Position numbers and translations under genes: made by a program
Shown here: in pieces, positions 52,124 through 60,900 of the stretch
Numbering within the stretch: position 1 is the first letter of the stretch
Layout of the letters: each line of letters starts with the position of its first letter
Assembly: GCF_029714945.1 (NCBI RefSeq)
Contig: NZ_CP121634.1
Span: forward strand, 7,647,001 to 7,711,000
DNA length: 64,000 nucleotides
From: Bradyrhizobium sp. CIAT3101
Lineage (GTDB): Bacteria; Pseudomonadota; Alphaproteobacteria; Rhizobiales; Xanthobacteraceae
Direction: 5' to 3'
Notes under the pieces: generated by a model
The model's database searches: none
The model's input: only the letters and a program-made list of their open reading frames with translations
Told to the model about the DNA's origin: nothing

Positions 52124-52906
52124 TCACGCCGATGGAAACGGATTTGCGGCCTTGGTGTATTTGAGCGCGCCGATGCCAAAGCCTTCCTGGCTGCGGTTCT
52201 GGATGAATTCCTTGTGCTCGTAGTGCGGCGACAATTCGCGCCACAGCTGCGGGACGCCGCCGGCCCAGGCGCTGGTGTTGCCGCTGGACTCGCAGATGTC
52301 GTGGAACAGGATGATGCCGCCCTCGCGAACGAAATGCCGGTAGCAGAGAAAATCCTGCTTGACGCCTTCATAGCGATGATCGCCGTCGATGAACAACGCG
52401 TCGATCAACCTGCCATTCAGAAACTTCTCGACCCGCTTGACGGTATCGTCCGCGTAGGACGGCATGTCGAAGAAGGTCCATGACTGCTTCGGCGTCGCAA
52501 GCAGCTTCAGCATTTCCTTGTTCTTCACGTGGAGATCGATGCAGATCATCGTCTCCATCGTCGGAAGAAATCGTCCGAACAGAAGCGACGTTCCACCATT
52601 CAGCGTGCCGATCTCAACCACGAGCTTCGGGGCGGACGCTGCGATATAGTCGAGGGCCGACGAGATCTCCGTCTCGATCTGGCAGGAGCCCGTGCCCATA
52701 TGCTGCTTGGTGAAATCGATAACGTCCTGCACGCTCGATCCGCGCTTGTACTCGCCGATGATCTCGTCGCGCTTTTGCGTATTGAACTTGAGGCGTAGTG
52801 CGGGCCCGCTGTCGGCCAGACGCTTCTTGATCTGCCTGACCGCAAGGACGGCAGGATGAAATTTCAGTTCCGTTAGTCGCTCATTCAAGGCCTTGCTCAA
52901 GGACAT
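52124..52906 (-). CDS. CmcI-like class I methyltransferase
   Basis: Methyltransferase-like protein of 260 aa. The Rossmann motif VVEIGTLNGGTSLLF (about residues 96-110) and DALFIDGDHRYEGVKQDF (about 168-185) match the CmcI/rhamnosyl O-methyltransferase group, which methylates sugars or cephalosporin precursors. The FHDICESSGN segment binds metal in relatives. Substrate is unknown; no sugar pathway lies nearby. The ATG at 52906 is used. Confidence 0.78.
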   Translation of the reverse strand: MSLSKALNERLTELKFHPAVLAVRQIKKRLADSGPALRLKFNTQKRDEIIGEYKRGSSVQDVIDFTKQHMGTGSCQIETEISSALDYIAASAPKLVVEIGTLNGGTSLLFGRFLPTMETMICIDLHVKNKEMLKLLATPKQSWTFFDMPSYADDTVKRVEKFLNGRLIDALFIDGDHRYEGVKQDFLCYRHFVREGGIILFHDICESSGNTSAWAGGVPQLWRELSPHYEHKEFIQNRSQEGFGIGALKYTKAANPFPSA

Positions 52907-53191
52907 TATCGAACCTCAATTCACTGGCGTGTTTGCCCGACAGCTCCAAAGCTAAGATCGATTCAAATTAGGGGCAACTTAAGGTTTTCTCTTGACAGCA
53001 GAATGAACCGGCGGCCCCGGCCCCGCCGCGCGATTTCAGATATCTGGAGTTCCTAGACCCGTGCCGACGACGTCGTTCACTGCATTTTCGATCAGGAACT
53101 TCTCGATCTGCGCATGAACGAAATCGACTCCAGGCCTGCGGCCGGATATCCGCCATTCAATTTCCTGACGGCAGCCTTACGCGCAGCATCC

Positions 53192-53674
53192 TTACGCGAT
53201 CTCGACGAGCTCGATTTCCTGCGCGCCCGCGCCCACGACGTCGCCGACCGCCTTGCCCATCAGCGACTTCGCGACCGGAGATACGAACGAGATCGACCCC
53301 GCCTTTGGATCGGCTTCGTCCTCGCCGACGATGCGATAGGTCTGCACGCGGCCGTCGGCGCGGCTGAACGTCACCGTGCTGCCGAAGGCGACGACATCGT
53401 TCGACGCCGGATCGGGAACCAGCTGCGCCGTGCGCAGCCGTTCGGTCAGGTAGCGCGCATCGCGCAAGGGCACCGCCGACTGCCGGCGCTTCTCGTTGAC
53501 GTCATCGATGGCTTGCGCGGCTTCATAGGCCTCGCGCGCCTGCTGGAGCTGCGTCTGCAGCGCCTGCAAGCCGGTCGCCGTCACGAGGTTCGGATGTGGC
53601 GAGATCGGGCGATCCGGCAACATCGTCTCGGCGGCGGTCTCGGCGCTTTCTTCTTTGGTAAAGGCGACGCTCAA
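53192..53674 (-). CDS. GreA/GreB-family elongation factor-like protein
   Basis: Protein of 160 aa with a short N-terminal coiled-coil (ALQTQLQQAREAYEAA, about residues 39-54), shorter than in GreA. The C-terminal FKBP-like GreA/B domain (about 85-158) is recognised by VAFGSTVTFSRADGR, EDEADPKAGSISFVSPVAKSL and VGAGAQEIELVEI. The start appears to be TTG at 53674, with AGGAT eight bases upstream. The family includes the Rnk nucleoside-diphosphate-kinase regulator and secondary-channel RNAP factors. Confidence 0.78.
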   Translation of the reverse strand: MSVAFTKEESAETAAETMLPDRPISPHPNLVTATGLQALQTQLQQAREAYEAAQAIDDVNEKRRQSAVPLRDARYLTERLRTAQLVPDPASNDVVAFGSTVTFSRADGRVQTYRIVGEDEADPKAGSISFVSPVAKSLMGKAVGDVVGAGAQEIELVEIA

Positions 53675-53756
53675 TTCGAATATCCTGTCGAACAGTTTCG
53701 GAGCATGGAATGAGGTTCGATCGGCTGCCAAGGTAAGTGGGGCCGCGGCACACAAC

Positions 53757-53820
53757 GAGGCCGGAACCCCTCACCCGGACCGCATCTTCGATGCGATCCG
53801 ACCTCTCCCTACGGGAGAGG
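53757..53820. repeat. Half copy of the CCTCTCCC-type repeat
   Basis: CCCCTCACCCGG...ATCCGACCTCTCCCTACGGGAGAGG repeats the right half of the element at 30174-30330. A perfect hairpin CCTCTCCC/GGGAGAGG ends it. Confidence 0.7.
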
Positions 53821-53867
53821 TGTACGAGTTCTCGGCTCGCATCGATCAAACCAAATTCCGTCGACCC

Positions 53868-54347
53868 TTATATCTCAAGTTCGACGAAACGGCGCAGCTT
53901 GAAGACGAGGTCGGGCAGGGCCTGGCGGAACCGGGTCGCGTTCTGGAACGTGGTCGAGAACGGCGCGAAGGTGATCATCGCGTTCCAGTGCCGATAGCCG
54001 TAGACCGTCACCGAGACGCCGGTCGCCGGAAAATCCTCGATCTTGCGCAACTCGCCGAGCACGAGATCGGCAATCGCCTCCGCCGGCAGAAGCCGCTTGC
54101 CATCCGGCGTCAGGGGCGGACTGGGCGCAACCGGCTTCGGAGCCGCCACAGCCTGGTCGGACGCATCCTGGAGCTTCGGAGATTCCGCTTCCGGAATTTG
54201 CGCCAGTTCCGCTGTCGGTGCGTTCGCCGGCGCGACCGGCATGAAGTCGGCAAGTGGCGGCGGGCTCGCGGCCTCTGCGCGCTTGTTGCCTCCCAGGATG
54301 CTGCTGATCATGGCCACAAGGCCAGCATCCTTCGCGTCGTCACTCAT
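53868..54347 (-). CDS. Hypothetical protein with conserved C-terminal domain
   Basis: Protein of 159 aa. The N-terminus (MSDDAKDAGLVAMISSILG) and Pro/Ala-rich middle (about 25-80) look flexible. A conserved-looking domain at about 85-159 contains AEAIADLVLGELRKIEDFP and VYGYRHWNAMITFAPFS. GGGGGAG precedes the ATG at 54347. No signal peptide or known motif. Function not recognised. Confidence 0.6.
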   Translation of the reverse strand: MSDDAKDAGLVAMISSILGGNKRAEAASPPPLADFMPVAPANAPTAELAQIPEAESPKLQDASDQAVAAPKPVAPSPPLTPDGKRLLPAEAIADLVLGELRKIEDFPATGVSVTVYGYRHWNAMITFAPFSTTFQNATRFRQALPDLVFKLRRFVELEI

Positions 54348-54495
54348 CAAGGCTCCCCCCGGCTTGGCCCAGTCTAACACCGGAACCGCAGACCGCCACG
54401 GGGTCAACCGATCAGATCAGGCCATGCTCCTGCATGGCTCCCGCCCGGTTCCGCCGCGGCGCAAGACGGGGAGCCCGTCGCGCCGCGGCGATCGG

Positions 54496-54852
54496 TCACT
54501 GCTTCTCGAACGGAATATATTGCTGGTACTGCTTCGGCACTGAGCTGCGATAGCGCGCCGGGACGGTGCCGGTGTCGACCGAATGGTCGATCTCCTGCTG
54601 CCGCGTCATCTTCTTCTTCGCGGGCTTCTTCTCGGCACTCTTCTTCGCGCCGGCCGGGGCCGTCGCATTGTCGGTGGTCGCAGCCGGCGTGGAGGTTGCA
54701 GCCGGCGCAGTGGTCGCGGCAGGCGCCGTCGTGGTGGCCGCGGCGGCCGGCGGCGTGCCGCCTGTGGCGGGCGCGCTCTGCGCCAGCGCGAGCGGTGTCT
54801 GCATGATGAACGCCAGTGCCGCAGTCGCAGCCAGCAAATATGATTTTTGCAT
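54496..54852 (-). CDS. Small exported Ala/Thr/Pro-rich protein
   Basis: Exported protein of 118 aa. The signal peptide is YLLAATAALAFIMQTPLALAQS. A low-complexity stretch of repeating Ala/Thr/Pro (about 27-70) precedes a Lys-rich bridge and a C-terminus containing VPARYRSSVPKQYQQYIPFEK. GGAGG five bases before the ATG at 54852. The low-complexity part may be secreted and glycosylated, but that is speculative. Confidence 0.65.
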   Translation of the reverse strand: MQKSYLLAATAALAFIMQTPLALAQSAPATGGTPPAAAATTTAPAATTAPAATSTPAATTDNATAPAGAKKSAEKKPAKKKMTRQQEIDHSVDTGTVPARYRSSVPKQYQQYIPFEKQ

Positions 54853-55497
54853 CAGAACCTCCAAAATACCTGATCCCCAATGACGGAAGCGTAGTCCCGT
54901 GGGATCGACGCGTGCAAGTGAACCGACGATAGGCGGGACCCCAGCTGCAAACTGTGGCCGAGATCACATGTCTCGCCAGGCCTTGTCTCACCAGGCTTTG
55001 GCCCACGACGGCTTGGCGCATCTTAGGCCCATGCCGAACGCGGCGCACGCGCCGATGTCAGGACGCTTACGACAATGTGTCGGGTGAGTCCCGGCGCGCG
55101 TCGGCGCATGCGAGGTTGTGCCATCAACCTGCACAACTCGATCGTGCAAGCACGCGATGATTGAAGAGGCGGCGTGCGCACGCCGCTGCAATTTTTACGC
55201 GAGCACGATGTTCGCTACGACGAATCGCGTTGCAGATTGGGTCGGCGAAGCTGACGTTGCTTCGCGTCGCGATTTTCGATGACGAGAATGTTATCCGGCG
55301 TCGATGCGGGAAAAATTTGCAAAGTGCATCCGCAGCTTGATCGCAACGATCGCGTACGGAACCGCATCGACATCACGCAATGTGTGAAGCAGCGCATTGC
55401 GACGCCAGATTCCGCGATCTAGCCTCACATGCAAATTATAATACAGACAACTTTAGCTTTAGTTGCTTGTCGTCGTAACTTTTCATGGAGGTACTTT
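54853..55497. other. 645-bp gap with no recognised gene
   Basis: No reading frame here has a credible start, codon bias or family match. The last part is AT-rich compared with the surroundings (AAATTATAATACAG, about 55432-55446) and probably contains the promoter of the heme peroxidase gene. A partial palindrome TTGATCGCAACGATCGCG lies at about 55336. Nothing else was seen. Confidence 0.5.
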
Positions 55498-57042
55498 ATG
55501 AGCAGTCGTCACGCCATTACGCCGCGCGGCCTGAACGTCACCCGTTCGCCGCTGTCACAAGGCCGCTTCGGCCGCATGTTCCGCAATCTGACACCGGCGA
55601 AATTTGGCCCGACCGAGGCCGACAATGTCGCAAATCTCTCGGCGCTCGCCGACAACATGGTCGGCGATTTCGACCCGCCCAAAGACGGCCCCGATGCCGA
55701 GGAGAGCGGAATTCCCTCGCTCTACACTTATTTCGGCCAGTTCATCGATCACGACATCACCTTCGATCCCGTGAGTTCGCTGACCAAGCAGCAGGATCCG
55801 GACGGGCTCATCGACTTCCGCACCCCCTCGTTCGACATGGACAATGTCTACGGACGCGGGCCGAACGACCAGCCCTACATGTACGACAGCAGCGGCAAGT
55901 TCCTGCTCGGTGAAACCCTGACCGGCACCGGCGTATCCAACGCCAGCGACCTGCCGCGCTTCAAGGGCCGCGCCTTGATCGGCGATCCCCGCAACGACGA
56001 GAACAGCATCGTCTCGCAGTTTCAGGGGCTGATGCTGCGCTTCCACAACCGCATGGTCGACGACAATGACGGCATCCCCTTCGAAACGATCCAGCAGCGC
56101 GTGCGCTTCCACTATCAATACGTCGTGCTGAACGACTTCCTGCCGCGCATCGTCAATGCCGGCGTGCTGAACGATCTCAGGACCGGCGGCCAATACGATC
56201 GCAGCCGGCTCGCCTTCTATCACTGGAAGACGTTCCCATACATGCCGGTCGAGTTTTCGGTCGCGGCCTACCGGCTCGGCCACTCGATGATCCGGCCCGG
56301 CTATCGGCTGAACGACGCCGACAACATGCTGCTGCAGATCTTCCCCGATCCCAACAATCCCGACACCAACGCGCTGACCGGCTTCCGCGCGATGGGTCCG
56401 GGACGCGCCATCGACTGGGGACGGTTCATCGACATCGACACGCGCGCCTATGGCGTCGAGGACGACAGCACCAACGCGGACAACAAGCGGCGCCTCCAGT
56501 TCGCCTATCGCATCGACACCTCGCTGGTCGATCCGCTGCGCAAGCTGCCGCCGGAGGTCGCCTCCAATCCGTCATCGCTGGCGCTTCGCAATCTCGAGCG
56601 CGGCTGGCGGCTCGGGCTGCCTTCGGGCCAGGCGGTTGCCAAGGCGATGCACCTGACGCCGCTGACCGACGAGCAGATCATCATCGGCCGCGCCGTCGAC
56701 AACCCCGACCCGGCGGGCGATCCGCAAGTTCCGATCGCCTCGATCGCGAACGGCGTGTTCAAGGGCAATTGCCCGCTCTGGACCTACATCCTCGCCGAAG
56801 CGCGGCAGTTCCAGACCGCGGTCACGATCCCGGCCACCGGTGCGCCGGCGGGCGGCATCAACACGCCGCAGCTCGGGCCGGTCGGCGGTCGGATCGTCGC
56901 CGAAGTCTTCCTCGGCATGATGTTCGGCGATGCCTCCTCCGTGCTGTCACTGGACCCGAACTGGGCGCCGGTGACGGGTCCCGATTTCCGGCTGAAGGAT
57001 ATCGTGACCTACGCGCTGGGTGGCGGCGCTCCGCTGCACTGA
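55498..57042 (+). CDS. Animal-type heme peroxidase (peroxidase-cyclooxygenase superfamily)
   Basis: Heme peroxidase of 514 aa. The distal-histidine motif TYFGQFIDHDITFDP (about residue 85) matches the mammalian myeloperoxidase-type signature. VAAYRLGHSMIRPGY holds the proximal histidine (about 263), and LMLRFHNRMVDD is a further family block. No signal peptide is seen, so it is predicted cytoplasmic or exported by another route. Bacterial members are described as peroxicins/peroxidockerins with limited functional data. The ATG at 55498 has GGAGG six bases upstream. It stands alone. Confidence 0.88.
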   Translation: MSSRHAITPRGLNVTRSPLSQGRFGRMFRNLTPAKFGPTEADNVANLSALADNMVGDFDPPKDGPDAEESGIPSLYTYFGQFIDHDITFDPVSSLTKQQDPDGLIDFRTPSFDMDNVYGRGPNDQPYMYDSSGKFLLGETLTGTGVSNASDLPRFKGRALIGDPRNDENSIVSQFQGLMLRFHNRMVDDNDGIPFETIQQRVRFHYQYVVLNDFLPRIVNAGVLNDLRTGGQYDRSRLAFYHWKTFPYMPVEFSVAAYRLGHSMIRPGYRLNDADNMLLQIFPDPNNPDTNALTGFRAMGPGRAIDWGRFIDIDTRAYGVEDDSTNADNKRRLQFAYRIDTSLVDPLRKLPPEVASNPSSLALRNLERGWRLGLPSGQAVAKAMHLTPLTDEQIIIGRAVDNPDPAGDPQVPIASIANGVFKGNCPLWTYILAEARQFQTAVTIPATGAPAGGINTPQLGPVGGRIVAEVFLGMMFGDASSVLSLDPNWAPVTGPDFRLKDIVTYALGGGAPLH

Positions 57043-57153
57043 TCTGCCGACGATTGACGGACAAGGCCGCTCGCCTCACGCGGGCGGCCTTTCCCGCTCA
57101 AAGCGCGATGAAACCAGGTTCGCGGGCTGTCCCTATCCCGGCGGGAAGACGCC

Positions 57154-57444
57154 TCAATAGCAGGGCGGATAGGGGGCGTATCCACAGGTCCTGCGGTAGC
57201 CATAGGCTCCGTAGGCTCCATAGGCCGCGGCTCCGGCCGCCGCCGCGCCATAGTAGGCTCGCCGATGCACCCGGCGATTGACGCCAGCTACGCTCATCGG
57301 TGTGAGCGGCCGCCCGACTCTCGCTTGCGCACTGTCGAGGGATACGGATAGCACCGTCGCCGGCGAGTAACCGGGCGACAACGGAACGACCGCAAAAAGC
57401 GCGGCCGCCGCCATCAATCCAAGAAGTCTGGCATTTCGTGTCAT
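57154..57444 (-). CDS. Small exported Ala/Gly/Tyr-rich protein
   Basis: Exported protein of 96 aa with a signal peptide (LLGLMAAAALFAVVPLSPG). The C-terminal half is an Ala/Gly/Tyr-rich block (YYGAAAAGAAAYGAYGAYGY) ending in a Cys-containing segment (TCGYAPYPPCY). This composition is typical of small Bradyrhizobium secreted proteins. GGGAGAG precedes the ATG. Function unknown. It converges on the peroxidase gene. Confidence 0.65.
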   Translation of the reverse strand: MTRNARLLGLMAAAALFAVVPLSPGYSPATVLSVSLDSAQARVGRPLTPMSVAGVNRRVHRRAYYGAAAAGAAAYGAYGAYGYRRTCGYAPYPPCY

Positions 57445-57590
57445 GTTGCTCTCCCTGTTAGGCGATGGTCGAACATGACGTGACACGACGCCTTGCGTCG
57501 CTCCGTTGATATGAATCAATGGGAACCCATAACAGGGCCGAGGTCGCCGCCCGGCTCCAGGAGCGGCGCCGACGCTCCCAAGTCCACGCC

Positions 57591-58109
57591 CTAACGCGCG
57601 GACCCGAGGCCGCTCTCCCTCAGCCGCTCCGCGAACCAGAGCGACTGAGGCTGATCGAGGAGGCCGCCGACATAGACCTCGGACATCGTCACGTTGTGCT
57701 TGTCCAGCACCAGCAGCACGCCGATCCAATAGGCGAACCAGACATGCGCGTCGGTCATCGCCATCAGCTTGTGCTGGTCGTGCTCGAGCGAGGTGTGATT
57801 GCTCGCCTTGCGGATCTCGACGGTGAGCAGATTGTTCGGGATCTCGCGCTGATGCACGACAACGTCGGGGTAGATCGACTTGCCGAGATGATCGTCGGTC
57901 GAGATGATGGTGCCGTGCGGCAGACGCAGCGTGCGCTCGCCGAGCCGATCGTAATTGCAGTCGACCGCCCAGCCCGAGAACTGGCGCTCGAGATAGACGG
58001 CGAAGCGATGCGTGATCGCACGCTCGCCGAGATCCTTCTCGAACAAAAATCCTTCCTGGGCGTAGAAGTCCCGGAGCGCCGCGATCACCTTGTTCAGCTC
58101 GGTCTGCAT
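57591..58109 (-). CDS. Hypothetical protein with a PD-(D/E)xK-like motif
   Basis: Protein of 172 aa. It has the pattern YPDVVVHQRE then NLLTVEIRKAS, resembling the core of PD-(D/E)xK restriction-like nucleases (PD, then E-x-K-type). Here E-I-R-K replaces the canonical ExK, so catalysis is doubtful. The preceding region GWAVDCNYDRLGERTLRLPHG could be a substrate-binding part. The ATG at 58109 (MQTELNKVIAAL) is preferred. No partner methylase or defence gene is adjacent. Confidence 0.6.
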   Translation of the reverse strand: MQTELNKVIAALRDFYAQEGFLFEKDLGERAITHRFAVYLERQFSGWAVDCNYDRLGERTLRLPHGTIISTDDHLGKSIYPDVVVHQREIPNNLLTVEIRKASNHTSLEHDQHKLMAMTDAHVWFAYWIGVLLVLDKHNVTMSEVYVGGLLDQPQSLWFAERLRESGLGSAR

Positions 58110-58195
58110 CGTGCCTCGCGACCTACCACGCGCACTCCGTTGCGCCGCTATCAAACCCTCATGGTGAGGAGCGCGGAACGCGCCACACCATCAGT

Positions 58196-58324
58196 GTCGT
58201 CCCGGCGAAGGCCGGGACCCATACCGCGAGGTCAAACGAGTGCACACGGTTGTGCGTACCGGACCCCTAGTCTTCGCCAAACGTCTCCCTGGGGTTATGG
58301 GTCCCGGCTTTCGCCGGGACGACG
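58196..58324. repeat. Palindromic repeat, GTCGTCCCGGCGAAGGCCGGGAC family
   Basis: Arms GTCGTCCCGGCGAA and TTCGCCGGGACGAC are inverted copies, with an inner GACCCATA/TATGGGTC pair. It is a common interspersed element that also separates the genes on either side. Confidence 0.75.
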
Positions 58325-58336
58325 TGAGGAGAGAGC

Positions 58337-59884
58337 CTACATCAGCACTTCGATCAGCCGCGGCCCCGGCTCGGCGACGGCTTCGGCCAGCGCCTTGTTG
58401 AACTCCTCGGCATTGGCGACGGCGCGGCCGGGCACGCCCATGCCCTTCGCCAGCGCGACGAAATCGAGCGTCGGGCGGTCGAGCCTGAGCATGTCGTTGG
58501 CGCGCTGGCCGGGTTCGCCGGCGCCGACATTGTCGAACTCGCCGCGCAGGATCTGGTAGATGCGGTTGGCGAAGACGATGGTGACGATGTTGAGGTTCTC
58601 GCGGGCCTGCGTCCACAGCGACTGGATCGTGTACATGGCGCTGCCGTCGCCGACCATGGTGATGACCTTGCGGTCCGGACAGGCGATCGCGGCGCCGATC
58701 GACAGCGGCGTGGAGAAGCCGATCGAGCCGCCCATGTTCTGGAGCCAGTCGTGCGGCGCCGCCGCCGCGGTCGGCGGGAAGAAGCCGCGGCCGGTGGTGA
58801 GGGATTCGTCGACCATGATCGCGTTCTCGGGGATCGCGCATGCGATCGCCTGCGCGATCGTGGCGAAGGTGAGCGCGCCGGTCGGCTTGACCAACTCAGC
58901 CGAGGCGTGCGGCTTGACGTCCTTTGCGCTCGCCTTCACGGCGCCGGCCAGCGCTTCGAGCGCTGCGACCGAATTTTCGCCCCAGGAGGTCATGCGATGG
59001 ACGTCGCAGCCCTCCGGCTTGAGCATGCTCGGCTTGTTCGGATAGGCGAAGAACGCCACGGGATCATCGGACTCGACCAGCACGATATGACGGAATTTCG
59101 CCAGCATCGGCAGCGCGTTCTCGATGACGTAATGAATGCGGTCGATCGAATAGCGGCCGCGGCCGCGCGCCATTTTCGGGCGGAAGGTCGGGCCCATCAC
59201 GGTGCAGCCGGTCTTGGCGGCAATGCGCTCGGCCAGCGCCAGGCCCTGCTCGCTCAGCGCGCTGCCGGTCATCAGCAGCAGCGTGCCTTCGCCGTCGCCG
59301 TGCAAAATCCTGGCGGCCTGCTCGACCGCCTGCGGCGAGTAGCTGGCGCGCTGCTGCTCGGCCGGCACCTCGGCGATGCCGTCGGCCTCGTTCCAGGCGG
59401 TGTCGGCGGGCAGGATCAGCGTCGCGATCTGCCCCGGCGCGCTCTTGGCGGCGGCGATCGCGGCGGCGCCGTCGGCGGCAACCGATTTGGAGTTGGGCGA
59501 GGTCCGGACCCAGGACGACATCGGCCGGGCCAGACCCTCGATGTCGGAGGTCAGCGGCGCGTTGTAGTCGATGTGATAGACGGCATGCTGGCCGACGATG
59601 TTGACGATGCCGGAATTGGCCTTCTTGGCGTTGTGCAGATTGGCAAGGCCGTTGGCGAGACCGGGGCCGAGATGCAGCAGGGTCGAGGCCGGCAGGCCCT
59701 TCATGCGGTAATAGCCGTCGGCCGCGCCGGTCACCACGCCCTCGAACAGGCCGAGCACGCAGCGCATGCCCGGGACGCGGTCGAGCGCCGCGACAAAATG
59801 CATCTCGGAGGTGCCCGGGTTGGTGAAGCAGACGTCCACCCCGCCCTTGACCATCGTCCGCACCAGGCTTTCCGCACCGTTCAT
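58337..59884 (-). CDS. ThDP-dependent enzyme, acetolactate synthase large-subunit type
   Basis: Thiamine-diphosphate enzyme of 515 aa, annotated in relatives as acetolactate synthase large subunit but lacking the neighbour genes of branched-chain synthesis. The N-terminal PYR domain begins LVRTMVKGGVDVCFTNPGTSEMHFVAAL. The PP domain contains the ThDP signature GDGSAMYTIQSLWTQARENLNI. The absence of an ilvH partner suggests a benzoylformate-decarboxylase-like or 2-oxoacid decarboxylase role. The substrate is uncertain. Confidence 0.82.
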   Translation of the reverse strand: MNGAESLVRTMVKGGVDVCFTNPGTSEMHFVAALDRVPGMRCVLGLFEGVVTGAADGYYRMKGLPASTLLHLGPGLANGLANLHNAKKANSGIVNIVGQHAVYHIDYNAPLTSDIEGLARPMSSWVRTSPNSKSVAADGAAAIAAAKSAPGQIATLILPADTAWNEADGIAEVPAEQQRASYSPQAVEQAARILHGDGEGTLLLMTGSALSEQGLALAERIAAKTGCTVMGPTFRPKMARGRGRYSIDRIHYVIENALPMLAKFRHIVLVESDDPVAFFAYPNKPSMLKPEGCDVHRMTSWGENSVAALEALAGAVKASAKDVKPHASAELVKPTGALTFATIAQAIACAIPENAIMVDESLTTGRGFFPPTAAAAPHDWLQNMGGSIGFSTPLSIGAAIACPDRKVITMVGDGSAMYTIQSLWTQARENLNIVTIVFANRIYQILRGEFDNVGAGEPGQRANDMLRLDRPTLDFVALAKGMGVPGRAVANAEEFNKALAEAVAEPGPRLIEVLM

Positions 59885-60250
59885 TCTGTCTGCTCCCGCA
59901 ACCGGCTATTTTTCAGTAATCCGTCCGGTCAATCATTGTTCGCGAGCCCCGTCAAAGCAATAGCCGGCATCGCGGCCCTGCCCCGCAGGGCGACCTGCCG
60001 GTTTGGCTAACGCCCCGTTCCGATCGAATCGGAACGGGGCATTAGATTCTTGTTTTGACGGGTTTTCTTGATGCGAACCGGCATCCAATTCGCTTGCAAA
60101 CGTTATGATGCTTTCCGGCGAACCAGCGTGGTTGCCGATTTGCTAACGCCGAGCGCCTGGCATGGCCCTCTCACGGGGCCGTGGCTTGCGAAATGCGCGC
60201 AAATATGGCCTCTGGCTTCTGTTGAATCGATTTTTTTGCTGGGGGAAACA
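59885..60250. other. Divergent gap with strong hairpin before L,D-transpeptidase
   Basis: A 366-bp spacer between divergent genes, with no gene. A perfect 13-bp stem GCCCCGTTCCGAT / ATCGGAACGGGGC (60012-60024 and 60028-60040, three-base loop) is followed on the plus strand by ATTAGATTCTTGTTTTG, a terminator-like tail. It has no upstream gene to terminate; it could be a leader terminator or a stray element. Confidence 0.5.
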
Positions 60251-60826
60251 ATGACCCGTTTTTTTGCCGCGCAGGTTACCGCAATGGCGCTCTTGCTCGC
60301 TGGCGCTGCCGACGCGTCCGCGGCCGGAATGATAGACTTCACGGGCACCAGCTCCACCGGCTTTCTCGGCGGCGGCTCGAGCCCGATCCCCCGCACCACC
60401 GTCATGTACAACGGCAATTATGCCCCCGGCACGATCGTGGTGAACACCGCCGAGCGCCGGCTGTATCTGGTGCTCCAGAACGGCCAGGCGCTGCGCTACG
60501 GCATCGGTGTCGGCCGTGACGGCTTCCGCTGGGGCGGGGTGCACAAGATCACCGCCAAGAAGGAATGGCCGGAGTGGACGCCGCCGTCGCAGATGATCGC
60601 CCGCCGGCCGGACCTGCCGCGCCACATGAAGGGCGGCATCGAGAATCCGCTCGGCGCACGCGCGATGTATCTGGGATCGACGCTCTACCGCATCCACGGC
60701 TCCAACGAGCCGGAGACGATCGGCCAGGCGGTGTCCTCCGGTTGCTTCCGCATGACCAATGACGACGTCACCGACCTCTACGGCCGCGTCGGGGTCGGCA
60801 CCACCGTGGTGGTGCTCAACAACTGA
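60251..60826 (+). CDS. L,D-transpeptidase (YkuD domain)
   Basis: Peptidoglycan-crosslinking L,D-transpeptidase, 191 aa, exported (signal MTRFFAAQVTAMALLLAGAA ending ASAAG). The YkuD domain (about residues 55-191) contains the catalytic motif YRIHGSNEPETIGQAVSSGCFRM with the active-site Cys and His. The ATG at 60251 has a GGGGGAAAC ribosome site. The longer upstream frame is not supported. Expected to form 3-3 crosslinks or attach lipoproteins in the cell wall. Confidence 0.9.
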   Translation: MTRFFAAQVTAMALLLAGAADASAAGMIDFTGTSSTGFLGGGSSPIPRTTVMYNGNYAPGTIVVNTAERRLYLVLQNGQALRYGIGVGRDGFRWGGVHKITAKKEWPEWTPPSQMIARRPDLPRHMKGGIENPLGARAMYLGSTLYRIHGSNEPETIGQAVSSGCFRMTNDDVTDLYGRVGVGTTVVVLNN

Positions 60827-60900
60827 TCGGCCGGAACCGGCGGGGCGCGTGAATTTGCGGACTTGTGTGCGCCCCGCGAATACGGCAGCGTTGCGCAACG

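Noticed and set aside
52035..52371. N-terminal extension of the VTT-type membrane gene
   Set aside because: The segment is antisense to the CmcI-like methyltransferase and Arg/Ser-rich; ATGs at 51984 or 51969 give a normal membrane protein.
54899..55160. Short frames in the 54.9-55.2 kb gap as genes
   Set aside because: No start context, no conserved motif, and composition not coding-like; the gap is listed as having no recognised gene.
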